A stretch of 64,000 nt of DNA, from positions 3,410,001 through 3,474,000 of the forward strand of contig NZ_JBFRYB010000001.1 of NCBI RefSeq assembly GCF_040892595.1, in the 5' to 3' direction. The notes beneath the pieces are model-generated. The model had not been told where the DNA came from. It did no database searches and saw nothing but the letters and a program-made list of their open reading frames with translations. How positions within the stretch are numbered: position 1 is the first letter of the stretch; every line of letters starts with the position of its first letter. Shown here one piece after another: positions 35,309 to 46,128 of the stretch. Made by a program: the position numbers and the translations under genes. The DNA comes from Zhongshania sp. R06B22. Lineage in GTDB: Bacteria; Pseudomonadota; Gammaproteobacteria; Pseudomonadales; Spongiibacteraceae.

Positions 35309-37714
35309 ATGCCAGCGTTTCGCCTAATTCTAATATCCCTGCTCACCGCCCTACCGGGGTCGGCGCTAGCACAGGTAAATGCCGCCGCAGATTGCGGTAG
35401 CACAGACGCCTCGGCACTCAATACCGACACCTCGGAATTACCAGCGTACTATCAGCACTGGCACTGGGTACCAAACTCCCACCTAAGTGAATCCGCGAAA
35501 TGCGGCCTCAGCCCCGGCTGCCAAGGGCGATTTATTGAACCTGCAAGAGATTGGGAGGGGGCCGAGAAAACGCCTCTGCGCGCGCCGCTAAACGTCTCCG
35601 CGGACACCATTGAATCCGTCGGCGACAAAGCCACCATGACCGGCGACGTCCAGCTCCGCAAAGGCGATCTAAGTTTAGATGCCGGATACGCGCAATATAA
35701 TCGCAGCAATAACACCGTGATGTTGCGTGACAATGTGGTTTTGCGTCAGCCAGGTATTCTACTGCGGGGTCAGTTCGCCGAAATCAACACTAACAAAGGC
35801 TTAGGCGAACTAGAACAAGCGGAAATTTTGAGTTTTGATACCGGTGCCCGCGGCACTGCGGGGCGTATTTCGCGGCCCGACTACAGCCGCTTCGAGCTCG
35901 AACAAGCGAGTTACACCCAATGTACACCTGACAATGAAACCTGGTCGCTACACGCCGACAGCATTGTTTTGGATTACGACAGTGGCCGTGGTGTCGCGCG
36001 AGGCACCAGTATTCGGGTCTACGACTTCCCAGTATTTTATACGCCCTACCTAAACTTCCCTGTCGATGAACGCCGCGCAACGGGCTTTTTATTCCCGTCT
36101 ATTGGGGTGGCTGACGGCAGCCTAGACATATCAACACCGTATTACTTAAATCTTGCGCCCAACTACGATGCCATTATTTCACCGCGTTACATCGAGCAAC
36201 GCGGCGAGGCCCTAGAAGCCGAATTGCGCTATTTAAATAAATACAGCGAATGGGCCGTTAACACCAGCTACCTAGCCAACGATAAACGTGAAGATATCAA
36301 CCGCTGGCTATTAGGCGTAACCGAGGAAGGCTATATAAATGAGCGCTGGGGCACGGAAGTCGACTTCACTAAAGTCAGCGACGATGACTACTTTAGTGAC
36401 TTGGGCCTTGCCAATCTAGCGGTCAAACGCAGCACTCACCTAAATCAACAAGCGGCAGTCAATTACAGCTCTGACGATTGGACTGGACGTATTGAAGTGC
36501 AGCGCTATCAGACCATTGCCGCGGTTGAAGATCCCTACCAAAAACTGCCACAACTGAGCCTGAACTACCAATCACCGGCAAAGAATTTCAAACTGGAACC
36601 CAGCATAGAATTTGAGTACACCCAGTTCGATCACCGCGATAAACTTCGCGATGGTGGCAGCAGAGTCACGGGACAACGCCTGTTTGGCACTGCAGGAGCC
36701 AGCCTACCCATGCGCTGGCGCTGGGGTTTTCTTGAACCCGCCATTAAAAGTCGTCATGTTCGCTACGAGCTAGAAGACGCAGATTTAGCCGGCATTGATG
36801 GCAGCCCCAGCGCCAGCAGCGGCCAATTTAGCCTTGATAGCGGCCTATATTTTGAACGCGATGTAAAAATATCTGATCAAGACTGGACCCAAACCCTTGA
36901 GCCGCGGCTGTTTTACCGCTATGCCGAATATCAAGAGCAAAGCGACCAGCCTGACTTCGACAGCTCTGCTCTGACATTTACTTATCAACAGCTTTTCCGC
37001 GACACCCGTTTTACCGGCCACGACCGACTAGACGATGCCAATCAAATTACCGTGGGCGTAAGCAGCCGCTTTATTAATAATAATGCGGGGCGCGAAGTCC
37101 TCACTGCCAGCCTTGGTCAATTGCATTATTTTGATGATGGCCGGGTCCAGCTGCCTGGCGATACCGTGCGAAAAAGCAGCAACTCCGATTTGGCTGGCCA
37201 AATTCGTATTCTGCCCGACGACAATCGCTGGTTGAGCACTGATATTCTGTATGATGCCCGCCAAGGGGTGCTCAATCAGACCAATCTGAGCTACCATCAG
37301 CGCAGCGACAACGGCACACTGTTTAACGCCGGCTATACCTTTCGTCGTAAAGGCAACAATCTCGGTGGTTTAGAGAACGACGTTAAGCAAGGCGACATTT
37401 CTTTGAGTTTGCCGCTAAATGACCAGTGGAAACTATTCGCCAAAACCCAATATGATTTCGAGGACGATCGCCCTGTCGAAAATCTTATTGGCGCGGAATA
37501 CCAGAACTGCTGCTGGCTTACCCGCATTGTTTATCAACGGGCCTTGGAACCCGACGACAACAATGGGTCTAATGTAGTTAGCACCAACAATACCGGAACT
37601 CAAAATAATTCTGCTGTATTGATCGAATTTCAGTTAAAGGGACTCGGGGGCCTAGGCACCGCAGTCACCAGTGTTTTAAAGGACAGTATTTTTGGCTACT
37701 TATCTGATGACTAA
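35309..37714 (+). CDS. lptD: LPS-assembly outer membrane protein
   Basis: An 801-residue protein with a signal peptide (to about residue 22), an OstA/LptA-like jellyroll around residues 95-200 (VSADTIESVGDKATMTGDVQ) and a C-terminal 26-strand barrel. Cys residues needed for the disulfide pairing lie near the N-terminus (AADCGSTD, SAKCGLSPGC, YTQC) and in a late NCCW pair. It inserts lipopolysaccharide into the outer leaflet with LptE. The following surA starts at its end, the standard order. Confidence 0.95.
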   Translation: MPAFRLILISLLTALPGSALAQVNAAADCGSTDASALNTDTSELPAYYQHWHWVPNSHLSESAKCGLSPGCQGRFIEPARDWEGAEKTPLRAPLNVSADTIESVGDKATMTGDVQLRKGDLSLDAGYAQYNRSNNTVMLRDNVVLRQPGILLRGQFAEINTNKGLGELEQAEILSFDTGARGTAGRISRPDYSRFELEQASYTQCTPDNETWSLHADSIVLDYDSGRGVARGTSIRVYDFPVFYTPYLNFPVDERRATGFLFPSIGVADGSLDISTPYYLNLAPNYDAIISPRYIEQRGEALEAELRYLNKYSEWAVNTSYLANDKREDINRWLLGVTEEGYINERWGTEVDFTKVSDDDYFSDLGLANLAVKRSTHLNQQAAVNYSSDDWTGRIEVQRYQTIAAVEDPYQKLPQLSLNYQSPAKNFKLEPSIEFEYTQFDHRDKLRDGGSRVTGQRLFGTAGASLPMRWRWGFLEPAIKSRHVRYELEDADLAGIDGSPSASSGQFSLDSGLYFERDVKISDQDWTQTLEPRLFYRYAEYQEQSDQPDFDSSALTFTYQQLFRDTRFTGHDRLDDANQITVGVSSRFINNNAGREVLTASLGQLHYFDDGRVQLPGDTVRKSSNSDLAGQIRILPDDNRWLSTDILYDARQGVLNQTNLSYHQRSDNGTLFNAGYTFRRKGNNLGGLENDVKQGDISLSLPLNDQWKLFAKTQYDFEDDRPVENLIGAEYQNCCWLTRIVYQRALEPDDNNGSNVVSTNNTGTQNNSAVLIEFQLKGLGGLGTAVTSVLKDSIFGYLSDD

Positions 37715-38972
37715 TATGCGTTTATTAAAAACTTTTACCGCCGTGCTATTGATTGCGCTGGCGCCATTCACCCAGGCCGAAACCGAGTGGCTAGATAAGG
37801 TTGTGGCCATCGTCGATGACGATATCATTCTCGCCAGCGAACTCGACGAACGTGTTCAGGGCATCCAAGCCAATATTGCCCGAACCGGCAAGCAAGCGCC
37901 GCCAGAAGAGGAGTTACGCAAAGAGGTTCTCGATTTATTGGTGCTTGAAAACATTCAAATGCAAATGGCCAAGCGCTATGGCCTGCGTATCGATGACGAA
38001 GAGTTAAACGGTGCGGTGGCGCGTATTGCCGCCAACAACAATATGTCGATCTCGCAGTTCCAGCAAGCACTGGTCTCTAGCGGCGCCTCTTACCTCGCCG
38101 TGCGCGAGCAAATCAGCCGTGAAATGGTTCTTCAGCGCGTGCAAATGGGTAACGTCAATCAGCGTATTCAAGTGACCGAGCAGGAAATCCGAAATTATCT
38201 GCAATCGTCAGAAGGCAAGGAAGTCACCTCGCCGGAATTCCACTTTTCACACATCCTCATTCCCGTCAGCTCAGACGCCACTGACGCAGAGAGCAAACAA
38301 GCCAAAGCCAAAGCAGCCGCAATAAGCATGAAGCTACGCGCCGGTAAAAATGTGGATAACGCCAGCGACAATATCAGCATCAGCGACCTCGGCTGGCGTA
38401 AAGGCACTGAGCTGCCCGCTCTATTTAAAGATGTAGCCGCCAAAATGAATGACGGTGATGTCTCTGAACCACTGCAAAGTGCCAGCGGTTTCCACATTAT
38501 CAAACTCTTAGAAAGCCGCGGCGTTAAGCAGCTGGTGAAGCAAACCCGTGCTAGCCACATTTTGTTAAAGCCGTCAGCAATCCGCGATGAGTCACAAACT
38601 ATTGCCCTAGCCAAGCAATTGCGCCAACGCGCTTTAAAGGGTGAAGATTTCCGCGAACTAGCTAAAGAGTTCTCGGAAGATATTGGCTCGGCGCAAGAAG
38701 GCGGCGATCTCGGCTGGACAACTCCCGGGCAGCTAGTGCCAGAATTCCAAGAGGCCATGGACGAAACTGCAATCGGTGAAATCCATAAGCCAGTAGCAAG
38801 TCAGTTCGGCTGGCATGTTATTAAAGTCATTGAACGTCGCAGCAAAGACGTCACCGACGACATGCGCAAACAAATAGCTCGCAACGCCCTCCACGAGCGC
38901 AAATATGCCGACGAACTGGATATTTGGCTGCGCAAGATCCGCAGCGAAGCCTTTGTCGACATTAAAATTTAA
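37707..38972 (+). CDS. surA: Periplasmic peptidyl-prolyl isomerase chaperone
   Basis: About 421 residues; the ATG at 37707 overlaps the lptD stop (ATGACTAA), and another ATG at 37716 is possible. Signal peptide ends near TQA, then the SurA N-domain ([23 protein letters not shown]) and two PpiC domains around residues 170-270 and 280-385 with SHILIPVS and SHILLKPSA. It chaperones outer membrane proteins, including LptD. Confidence 0.95.
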   Translation: MTNMRLLKTFTAVLLIALAPFTQAETEWLDKVVAIVDDDIILASELDERVQGIQANIARTGKQAPPEEELRKEVLDLLVLENIQMQMAKRYGLRIDDEELNGAVARIAANNNMSISQFQQALVSSGASYLAVREQISREMVLQRVQMGNVNQRIQVTEQEIRNYLQSSEGKEVTSPEFHFSHILIPVSSDATDAESKQAKAKAAAISMKLRAGKNVDNASDNISISDLGWRKGTELPALFKDVAAKMNDGDVSEPLQSASGFHIIKLLESRGVKQLVKQTRASHILLKPSAIRDESQTIALAKQLRQRALKGEDFRELAKEFSEDIGSAQEGGDLGWTTPGQLVPEFQEAMDETAIGEIHKPVASQFGWHVIKVIERRSKDVTDDMRKQIARNALHERKYADELDIWLRKIRSEAFVDIKI

Positions 38973-39967
38973 TGCCTGTACGCCTTGCCATCACCCCCGG
39001 CGAACCTGCCGGGGTAGGACCAGAACTTCTAGTTAAACTAGCCCAGCAAGACTTTAATGCAGAGCTCGTGGTCTTTGCCGACCGCGAGATGTTGCGGCAG
39101 CGCGCTAAAGACATTGGCCTGCATTTAGATATCATCGATGCCGACTTTAACACCACACCGCAGCGCCATCGGGCGGGTCAGCTACAAGTCGTCAATATCC
39201 CATGCAGCAGCCCAGCCATAGCCGGCATACTCAACGCCGACAATGCCAAGTACGTATTAGAAACTCTGCGCCAAGCTACCGATGCCTGCATAGCCGGACA
39301 CTGCGATGGCCTCGTTACCGGGCCAGTGCAAAAATCAATTATTAACGATGCTGGTATTGCCTTTAGCGGCCACACTGAATTTCTGGCCGAGCGCTGCAAT
39401 GTCGATAAAGTAGTTATGATGCTGGCCAGTGAGCAGCTGCGTGTCGCTTTAGTGACCACCCACTTACCCTTGAGCGCGGTTCCTGCAGCTATCACTAGCG
39501 ATAATCTGCAACGCGTTACTGAAATTTTACATAGCGCATTAATACAGCAATTTGGCTGCCAACAGCCCCGCATCTTGGTCTTGGGCCTAAATCCCCACGC
39601 CGGCGAAGGCGGGCATATGGGCAGAGAAGAGATCGACACGATAATTCCCTGTCTTGAGCAACTGCGACAGCGCGGCTGGCAACTAGACGGTCCATTACCC
39701 GCAGACACGGCATTTACCCCACGCCATCTTGAGCACTGCGACGCCGTACTGGCCATGTACCACGACCAGGGTTTGCCGGTGCTTAAATATCAAGGCTTTG
39801 GCCAAGCCGTAAACATTACTCTTGGCCTGCCTATCGTTCGCACCTCCGTAGACCACGGCACCGCCTTGGACTTAGCCGGCAGCGGCCGCGCCGACAGCGG
39901 CAGCTTTAACGCCGCCCTCACCACCGCCATATCTATGGCGGAGCACAGCAGCAGGAATAGTTATTAA
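38972..39967 (+). CDS. pdxA: 4-hydroxythreonine-4-phosphate dehydrogenase
   Basis: A 331-residue protein with [11 protein letters not shown] at the start, the metal His residues in [20 protein letters not shown] and [13 protein letters not shown], and [16 protein letters not shown]. It oxidises 4-phosphohydroxy-threonine in pyridoxal-phosphate synthesis. Its start overlaps the surA stop by one base. Confidence 0.95.
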   Translation: MPVRLAITPGEPAGVGPELLVKLAQQDFNAELVVFADREMLRQRAKDIGLHLDIIDADFNTTPQRHRAGQLQVVNIPCSSPAIAGILNADNAKYVLETLRQATDACIAGHCDGLVTGPVQKSIINDAGIAFSGHTEFLAERCNVDKVVMMLASEQLRVALVTTHLPLSAVPAAITSDNLQRVTEILHSALIQQFGCQQPRILVLGLNPHAGEGGHMGREEIDTIIPCLEQLRQRGWQLDGPLPADTAFTPRHLEHCDAVLAMYHDQGLPVLKYQGFGQAVNITLGLPIVRTSVDHGTALDLAGSGRADSGSFNAALTTAISMAEHSSRNSY

Positions 39968-40773
39968 TGCAGTCGCCCCAATCACCACCGCGCCATCAGG
40001 CGCGCAAACGTTTTGGTCAGAACTTCCTCAATGATCAGGGAATTATTCGTAGTATTGTTCGCGCGATATCCCCCTTAGAACATCAACGCGTACTAGAAAT
40101 TGGGCCCGGCCAAGGCGCGATCACCGAATCTATTTTAGCTACTGGCTGCCAACTCGACGTTATTGAGCTAGATCGCGACCTCATTCCCATTCTTGAACAT
40201 AAATTCGGCGCAGAATCGAATTTTCGTATTCATCAAGGTGACGCGCTCAAGTTCGACTTTGGCGCCCTTGCCGCAGGTGAGAAACTGCGGGTCGTCGGCA
40301 ATCTGCCCTACAATATATCGACGCCGCTGATATTCCACCTGCTCACGGCCCATGACTGCATTGCCGATATGCACTTTATGCTCCAGAAAGAAGTGGTAGA
40401 TCGTCTTGCCGCCCAGCCCGGCAGCAAGACCTACGGTCGCCTTGGCATCATGGCCCAATACTATTGCGAAGTAGAATCGCTATTTGATGTACCTCCTGAA
40501 GCTTTTACCCCCCAGCCCAAGGTACAATCCGCGATCGTAAGATTAACCCCCTACGAAAAGCCGCCACTCCCAGCAAATAATGTCGAGACCTTGCAAATGG
40601 TCTTGCGCAGCGCGTTTAACCAACGCCGAAAAACCTTGCGCAACACCCTAAAAGGGGTTATCGATAACGAGGCAATAGAAAGCTTGGGAATAGATCCCGG
40701 CCTTCGCCCCGAACAGCTGGGCTTAGTGGAATATGTTGCCATCGCCAATGCGATAGACAACAACAGCCAGTAA
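39967..40773 (+). CDS. rsmA: 16S rRNA (A1518/A1519) dimethyltransferase
   Basis: A 268-residue enzyme: RKRFGQNFLND, SAM motif LEIGPGQGAIT, and NLPYNISTPL, the catalytic NxPY of KsgA. It modifies two adenines in the 3' end of 16S rRNA. It overlaps pdxA by one base and is followed by apaG. Confidence 0.96.
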   Translation: MQSPQSPPRHQARKRFGQNFLNDQGIIRSIVRAISPLEHQRVLEIGPGQGAITESILATGCQLDVIELDRDLIPILEHKFGAESNFRIHQGDALKFDFGALAAGEKLRVVGNLPYNISTPLIFHLLTAHDCIADMHFMLQKEVVDRLAAQPGSKTYGRLGIMAQYYCEVESLFDVPPEAFTPQPKVQSAIVRLTPYEKPPLPANNVETLQMVLRSAFNQRRKTLRNTLKGVIDNEAIESLGIDPGLRPEQLGLVEYVAIANAIDNNSQ

Positions 40774-40788
40774 TTTGCGGAGCACACC

Positions 40789-41166
40789 ATGCCAGAATCA
40801 GCACCAGTAGAAATTAAGGTAGAGAGCCAGTTCCTACCCGACCAATCAGAGCCCGCACAGCAACGCTTTGCCTTTGCCTATACCATTACCATCCGCAATA
40901 CCGGCGAAGAAGCCGTGCGCCTGCTCAATAGGCATTGGATTATTACCGACGGCGACAACCAAGTTCAGGAAGTGCAAGGTGAAGGCGTTATCGGCAAACA
41001 GCCGCTTATTCCGCCAGGTGAGTCATTTAGCTACACCTCGGGCGCAGTCATAGACACGGCTGTCGGCACTATGGAAGGCAGCTATGAAATGATTAGCGCC
41101 TCGGGTCGGCCGTTCATCGCGCCTATTGGTATCTTCTCCCTCGCCCGCCCCTCGGCCTTACACTAA
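40789..41166 (+). CDS. apaG: ApaG-family protein
   Basis: A 125-residue FN3-like domain with YTITIRNTGEEAVRLLNRHWIITDG split around the conserved NTG and HW, and VVGEGVIGKQPLIPPGESF-like (GEGVIGKQPLIPPG) phosphate-binding loop. Precise function unsettled, possibly binding phosphate or nucleotides. GGAG near 40779 is the ribosome site. Confidence 0.95.
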   Translation: MPESAPVEIKVESQFLPDQSEPAQQRFAFAYTITIRNTGEEAVRLLNRHWIITDGDNQVQEVQGEGVIGKQPLIPPGESFSYTSGAVIDTAVGTMEGSYEMISASGRPFIAPIGIFSLARPSALH

Positions 41167-41175
41167 GAGCGCCAG

Positions 41176-41988
41176 GTGAGTCGCTATGCGGTAGGTGATT
41201 TGCAGGGCTGTTTAAAGCCCCTGCAATGCCTGCTAGAAAAGGTGAGCTTTAATCCACAGCGCGACCAGCTCTGGCTAGTGGGTGACCTTGTTAATCGCGG
41301 TCCCGACTCACTAGACACGCTGCGCTTCCTGTACAGCATTAAAGACAGCCTACATATTACCCTCGGCAACCACGACCTCCACTGTATCGCCTTGGCCCGC
41401 GGAACCACTAAGCGAGGACGCCACCCCAGCCTTGATGCACTGCTAAATGCCGCTGACTGCGCCGAGCTAATGCAGTGGTTATTGCAGCAGGCACTGGTGC
41501 TGCGTTCAGAAGATGGTCACTACCTGATGAGTCATGCAGGCATTCCTAATGCCTGGAGTAGTGAACAAGCACTGGATCTAAGTCGCGAGGTCGAAGCTGT
41601 ATTACAGGGCCCAAATGTCGATGAGTTCTTCCACAATATGTACGGCGACGAACCACTGGCGTGGAACGATAATTTACAGGGTTATGAGCGTCTTCGGGCA
41701 ATTACCAACCACCTCACTCGCATGCGTATCTGCGATGCCGACGGCCAGCTCGAATTAGGCTTTAAAGGTATTGCCGCAGATATCCCCCCACCCTACCGAC
41801 CTTGGTTTGAATGGCAGGCCGCAGGCAGCCGCAGCGAAACCCTACTATTTGGCCACTGGGCCGCACTGGAATGTAAAACTGATCGCGACGATATTATCGC
41901 GCTGGACAGCGGCTGTGTTTGGGGACGCAATATGACCATGCTAAATATGGATAATCGCGACATTTATCGCTGCGAGTGCCAAGCCTAA
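41176..41988 (+). CDS. apaH: Symmetrical bis(5'-nucleosyl)-tetraphosphatase
   Basis: A 270-residue phosphoesterase starting with GTG (MSRYAVGDLQGCL): GDLQGC, GDLVNRGPDS and LGNHDLH are the metal motifs, and the late HWAALECK completes it. It cleaves Ap4A and related caps to two ADP. Nine bases after apaG. Confidence 0.96.
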   Translation: MSRYAVGDLQGCLKPLQCLLEKVSFNPQRDQLWLVGDLVNRGPDSLDTLRFLYSIKDSLHITLGNHDLHCIALARGTTKRGRHPSLDALLNAADCAELMQWLLQQALVLRSEDGHYLMSHAGIPNAWSSEQALDLSREVEAVLQGPNVDEFFHNMYGDEPLAWNDNLQGYERLRAITNHLTRMRICDADGQLELGFKGIAADIPPPYRPWFEWQAAGSRSETLLFGHWAALECKTDRDDIIALDSGCVWGRNMTMLNMDNRDIYRCECQA

Positions 41989-42105
41989 ACTCAAGCTACC
42001 CTCTAGCCCCACAGCAGAATGCCCTCACAAACCCCAGCAACAAGCCTAGCCACCGCGAAATGCTATACTGCCAACACATTTTTACGGCAGCAATCATACC
42101 TCAGC

Positions 42106-43197
42106 ATGAAAACTTATCTCGTCGGCGGCGCAGTGCGCGACAAACTATTGGACTACCCCTTTCACGAACGAGATTGGGTGGTGGTGGGTGCGCGTCCAGA
42201 AGACTTACTCAAGCAGGATTTTCAGCAGGTTGGTAAAGATTTCCCGGTGTTTTTGCATCCCAAAAGCAAAGAGGAATACGCCCTTGCCCGCACCGAACGA
42301 AAATCGGGTGCCGGCTATCATGGTTTCGTCTGCGACTTTAGCCCCGACATCACCCTAGAGGATGATCTAAGCCGCCGCGACTTAACCATCAACGCGATGG
42401 CCGAAGACGACAACGGCGACATCATCGACCCCTATGGCGGCATGAGCGACCTCAACAACCACCTATTGCGGCATGTATCACCGGCCTTTAGCGAAGACCC
42501 GCTGCGCATCTTGCGGGTCGCCCGCTTTGCCGCGCGCTACGCCCATCTTGGCTTTACTGTGGCCGAGGAAACCCAAGACTTAATGCGCACAATGAGTGAC
42601 AACGGTGAATTATCAACCATCGCCGCCGAACGCATCTGGGTAGAATTGTGTAAGGCGCTCAAGGAGAAATCCCCCGCTGCCTTCTTTACCGTCCTTTTAG
42701 ATTGCCGCGCACTGCACGCACTTTTTCCGCTGTGGCCGCCCGCCCTAAACACCTCAATACTCGACAGCCTGGCACGCGCCGCAGATTTGAATTTGGATGC
42801 CGACATTCGCTTTGCCATCGCCTGCAGCGGACTAAATGCTGATCACTGCAAAACCTTGTGCGGCGAACTTCGCGCTAGTAATAGCGCCGCATGGCTGGCT
42901 GAACGCTTTGCTAGCAATATCCCACTGCCGAACTTAAGTAAAAGCGAGGACTGGCTTGCGCTACTTGAAGCCTTCGATTTTGCGCGGCGCCCACAACATC
43001 TTGAAGCCTTTGTCGCCGCGGCAAAATTACTGCTGCCCAAGGAAGATCGCCTAGGCCAGTTGCAACTAGCCGCGACGGCTTTGCAAGATATAAAACCGGC
43101 CGAATTTATTGCGCAAGGGTTTAAAGGCCCAAAACTAGGCGGGGCTTTGCGAGCAGAAAAAATAAGACGTTTAGGCGAGCTAGGCTGCGGCGCCTAA
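42106..43197 (+). CDS. cca: CCA tRNA nucleotidyltransferase lacking a recognisable HD domain
   Basis: 363 residues from the ATG at 42106 (the family start [13 protein letters not shown]); the longer frame upstream is not supported. Residues 1-200 hold the class II nucleotidyltransferase head ([36 protein letters not shown]) and the body motif [13 protein letters not shown]. coli Cca has an HD phosphohydrolase domain after this; here the matching stretch reads [17 protein letters not shown] with no HD pair, and the protein is about 50 residues shorter. It adds CCA ends to tRNA; repair-linked hydrolase activities are probably lost. Confidence 0.9.
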   Translation: MKTYLVGGAVRDKLLDYPFHERDWVVVGARPEDLLKQDFQQVGKDFPVFLHPKSKEEYALARTERKSGAGYHGFVCDFSPDITLEDDLSRRDLTINAMAEDDNGDIIDPYGGMSDLNNHLLRHVSPAFSEDPLRILRVARFAARYAHLGFTVAEETQDLMRTMSDNGELSTIAAERIWVELCKALKEKSPAAFFTVLLDCRALHALFPLWPPALNTSILDSLARAADLNLDADIRFAIACSGLNADHCKTLCGELRASNSAAWLAERFASNIPLPNLSKSEDWLALLEAFDFARRPQHLEAFVAAAKLLLPKEDRLGQLQLAATALQDIKPAEFIAQGFKGPKLGGALRAEKIRRLGELGCGA

Positions 43198-43201
43198 GAC
43201 A

Positions 43202-43711
43202 CTAGCCCGCGGATATATCGCGCCCCTGCCATTGAAACGGCACTGGCCACAACTTTTGATCAGACTGATAGTTCTGCCATAAAGTGCGGTAATTGCGACC
43301 GTCCACAGGATGACAATGGTCTGGAGCAATTTCACTCAACGGCAACAGCACAAAGGCGTTATAAAGAATTTCTGCGCGGGGCAACTCTATGCCCGCGTGG
43401 CAACCGCAGACGTCGTCGTAACTTAAAATATCAATATCTATAGTACGAGGGCTAAACTTTGCCGCCCCTAGCTGCCGGCCATTACTTAACTCTATCGCCC
43501 ACATTTGCGCGGCAAAGTCTTTTAGTGACATATCCGTGGAAAACCCCACCGCCATATTCAAAAACAAGCTCCCTGGAAACCCCACCGATTCACTTTCGTA
43601 AACCCGAGACAATACCAAGGAACCAAACTGCTGATGAAGACTATCAAGCGCTATCGTCATATGCCGATAGCGCTGGGTATTGCTGCCTAGGCTAAGAAAC
43701 ACTTCTGCCAT
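43202..43711 (-). CDS. folK: 2-amino-4-hydroxy-6-hydroxymethyldihydropteridine pyrophosphokinase
   Basis: A 169-residue protein with the start LSLGSNTQRYRHM, RVYESESVGFPG and FSPRTIDIDILSYDD, the metal-binding region of HPPK. It activates the pterin for folate synthesis. Its start overlaps the folB stop (TAATG). Confidence 0.93.
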   Translation of the reverse strand: MAEVFLSLGSNTQRYRHMTIALDSLHQQFGSLVLSRVYESESVGFPGSLFLNMAVGFSTDMSLKDFAAQMWAIELSNGRQLGAAKFSPRTIDIDILSYDDVCGCHAGIELPRAEILYNAFVLLPLSEIAPDHCHPVDGRNYRTLWQNYQSDQKLWPVPFQWQGRDISAG

Positions 43712-44064
43712 TAACGCTGACCACGTTCAATAATAATGCCGACATCCTTGGCCTGCCGCATAGCGCCCGGCTTGCTCAAGCTTAAGCGCAGCCAAGGCAC
43801 AGCAAAGTCCGCCATAATCATTTCAGCGCAGCGCTGTGCCAGCGTCTCTACTAAGGCAAACTCACTGCGTTTCACAAAGTCTTCCACAGTCTCGGTGATC
43901 GCCTTGTAATTTAAGGTCAGAGCAATGTCATCACCGGCCGCAGCCGGGCGAATATCGGTTCCCAACTCCAAATCCAGCACTAAGGTTTGACGGTGTGCGC
44001 GTTCAAAATCGTAGATACCAATAATGGTATCTACCTGTAAACCGCGTATATAAACAATATCCAT
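43711..44064 (-). CDS. folB: Dihydroneopterin aldolase
   Basis: 117 residues from the ATG at 44064 (MDIVYIRGLQVDTIIG), which is where family members start. GIYDFERAHRQTLVLDLE and the LSLSKPGAMRQAKDVGIII end are typical. It splits dihydroneopterin in folate synthesis. Lies 29 bases after tsaD and overlaps folK, so one operon. Confidence 0.93.
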   Translation of the reverse strand: MDIVYIRGLQVDTIIGIYDFERAHRQTLVLDLELGTDIRPAAAGDDIALTLNYKAITETVEDFVKRSEFALVETLAQRCAEMIMADFAVPWLRLSLSKPGAMRQAKDVGIIIERGQR

Positions 44065-44093
44065 AGATAGCCTGTTGCCGGACAAAGAGTAAA

Positions 44094-45119
44094 TCAGACT
44101 GCGCTTAATTCAGTCATCGGCCAGCGCGGCCGTATTGAAACACTAAGACCCTCGTGCTGACCCGCCTGCAAGCGACAATGACCGGCATAGGCGATCATCG
44201 CACCATTATCTGTGCAAAATTCTGGTCTTGGGTAAAATACTTCGCCACCGATCTTCGCCATTTTCTGGGCCAAGCGCGCACGCAATACGGTATTGGCGCT
44301 CACGCCACCCGCCATCACCAAGGTACTTAAGTTTTCTTGAACCAGAGCGCGGGTGCATTTAATTACCAAGGTATCCACCACTGCCTCTTGGAACGCCGCC
44401 GCAATATCAGCTTGATTCTGGGCATCGTAAGTTCCGGCTTCGCGGCTGGCCGTCACAGTATTTAGGGTAAACGTTTTCAAACCACTAAAACTAAAATCTA
44501 AACCTGGGCGATTAACCATGGGCCGCGGAAAGGTATATCGGCCCGGGGTTCCGCGCTCGGCTGCCTTCGCGACTTGCGGGCCACCTGGATAACCCAAATC
44601 CAGCATTTTCGCTGCTTTATCGAAAGCTTCACCGGCGGCGTCATCCAAGGACTCACCCAAAATACGGTATTGGCCAATGCCATCAACACGCACAAGCTGG
44701 GTATGCCCGCCAGAAACGAGCAGAGCGATAAAGGGAAAGCTCGGCGCGTTTTCTTCCAGCATCGGGGCCAATAAATGCCCTTCCATATGATGCACCGCGA
44801 CCGCGGGAATACCCCAGCCGTAGGCCATGGCGCGCCCAGCACAGGCACCTACCATCAAGGCGCCGGCAAGACCGGGGCCATTGGTAAATGCTACGCCGTC
44901 TAATTGCTCACCGCGCATGCCGGCTTTATCTAAGACCTCGCGGACCAAGGGCAGCAATTTACGCACATGATCCCGCGACGCCAGCTCTGGCACCACGCCA
45001 CCATATTCGGCATGCAGCGCAACCTGGCTATACAGGGCCTCAGCAAGCAAGCCTTGCTCGGAATCGTATATCGCCACGCCTGTTTCATCACAGGAGGTTT
45101 CTAGTCCTAAAACACGCAC
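44094..45119 (-). CDS. tsaD: tRNA N6-threonylcarbamoyladenosine synthase subunit
   Basis: 341 residues from the GTG at 45119 with GGAAG seven bases before (the family begins [16 protein letters not shown]). [10 protein letters not shown] gives the two metal His, [16 protein letters not shown] the ATPase core, and [12 protein letters not shown] the C-terminal Asp. It is the catalytic subunit for the t6A37 modification of ANN-decoding tRNAs. Divergent from rpsU, the standard arrangement. Confidence 0.94.
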   Translation of the reverse strand: MRVLGLETSCDETGVAIYDSEQGLLAEALYSQVALHAEYGGVVPELASRDHVRKLLPLVREVLDKAGMRGEQLDGVAFTNGPGLAGALMVGACAGRAMAYGWGIPAVAVHHMEGHLLAPMLEENAPSFPFIALLVSGGHTQLVRVDGIGQYRILGESLDDAAGEAFDKAAKMLDLGYPGGPQVAKAAERGTPGRYTFPRPMVNRPGLDFSFSGLKTFTLNTVTASREAGTYDAQNQADIAAAFQEAVVDTLVIKCTRALVQENLSTLVMAGGVSANTVLRARLAQKMAKIGGEVFYPRPEFCTDNGAMIAYAGHCRLQAGQHEGLSVSIRPRWPMTELSAV

Positions 45120-45196
45120 TTCCAGACTTCCCACGCTAATTGAGGGCGCATGATACTGGCTCAATCGGATTCACACCAGTTATCCCCTTAATGGCT

Positions 45197-45225
45197 TTGC
45201 TTTTTGCCACAACAGAGTATAGAAT
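45197..45225 (+). promoter_or_regulatory. Probable sigma-70 promoter of rpsU
   Basis: TTGCTT (45197-45202) and TAGAAT (45220-45225) are spaced by 17 bases, about 80 bases ahead of the rpsU start and inside the tsaD-rpsU divergent gap. Confidence 0.5.
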
Positions 45226-45305
45226 TCAGCGCCCTTGGAGTGCTGCTTTTTATTTAGCAGTGCAGACAGCAAATTTTGTTCCATTGATTAGGACAGGTTT
45301 AACGA

Positions 45306-45521
45306 ATGCCTTCAGTCAAACTCAAAGAAAACGAACCATTTGATATCGCCCTACGCCGTTTTAAGCGTTCTTGCGAAAAAGCAGGCGTATTAGCAGAAGT
45401 TCGTCGTCGTGAATTCTACGAAAAGCCAACTTCTGTTCGTAAGCGTCAAGCAGCCGCAGCGGTAAAACGTCACGCTAAGAAAGTATCGCGCGACAACAAA
45501 AAGCAGCAACGCCTCTACTAA
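45306..45521 (+). CDS. rpsU: 30S ribosomal protein S21
   Basis: A 71-residue basic protein: [21 protein letters not shown] and [14 protein letters not shown] are near-identical to S21. It sits first in the macromolecular-synthesis order rpsU-yqeY-dnaG-rpoD and so ties ribosome, primase and sigma factor supply together. Confidence 0.98.
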   Translation: MPSVKLKENEPFDIALRRFKRSCEKAGVLAEVRRREFYEKPTSVRKRQAAAAVKRHAKKVSRDNKKQQRLY

Positions 45522-45599
45522 GAACTCTTTTTAAGAGTTTTTAGTAACGCATAGCGCTTTAGCTCCATCCCTCCTTTGTAAAGGAAACTCCGCGAGCCC

Positions 45600-46052
45600 A
45601 TGGCAGATCAAACGCTTAAGAAATCTCTCACAGACGCGATGAAAACCGCGATGCGAGCCAAAGATAAAGCGACATTGAATGCCGTGCGACTCATACTCGC
45701 CGAGATAAAACGCATTGAAGTCGACGAGCGCATTGATGTAGATGATGCGCGAGTTTTAGCTGTGCTCGACAAAATGTGCAAGCAACGCCGCGATTCGATT
45801 AGCCAGTATGAAAATGCTGACCGCGAAGATCTGGCTGAGCAAGAACGCTTTGAAATGGGCGTTATTCAATCTTATATGCCCACCCCCTTAAGCGACGACG
45901 AACTGGAAGGCCTCATCAAAGAAGCCATAAGCACCAGCGGCGCGGAAGCGGTTAAAGACATGGGCAAGGTTGTTGCCCTACTCAAGCCAAAGGTGCAGGG
46001 CCGCGCAGACATGGGCGCCGTCAGCAAGAAGATTAAAGCGCTACTTGCCTAG
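45600..46052 (+). CDS. GatB/YqeY domain protein
   Basis: A 150-residue stand-alone YqeY protein with LNAVRLILAEIKRIEVD, QYENADREDLAEQE and VKDMGKVVALLKPKVQGRAD, all characteristic. The family resembles the tRNA-binding tail of the GatB amidotransferase, but its role is unsettled. It is placed between rpsU and dnaG, as in many gammaproteobacteria. Confidence 0.93.
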   Translation: MADQTLKKSLTDAMKTAMRAKDKATLNAVRLILAEIKRIEVDERIDVDDARVLAVLDKMCKQRRDSISQYENADREDLAEQERFEMGVIQSYMPTPLSDDELEGLIKEAISTSGAEAVKDMGKVVALLKPKVQGRADMGAVSKKIKALLA

Positions 46053-46128
46053 CCCAAACCCCATTGGCAATTGATACCACCAACACCAACTGATACGCTC
46101 ATTCAACCTCTGCTCCGGAAACGCTGAC

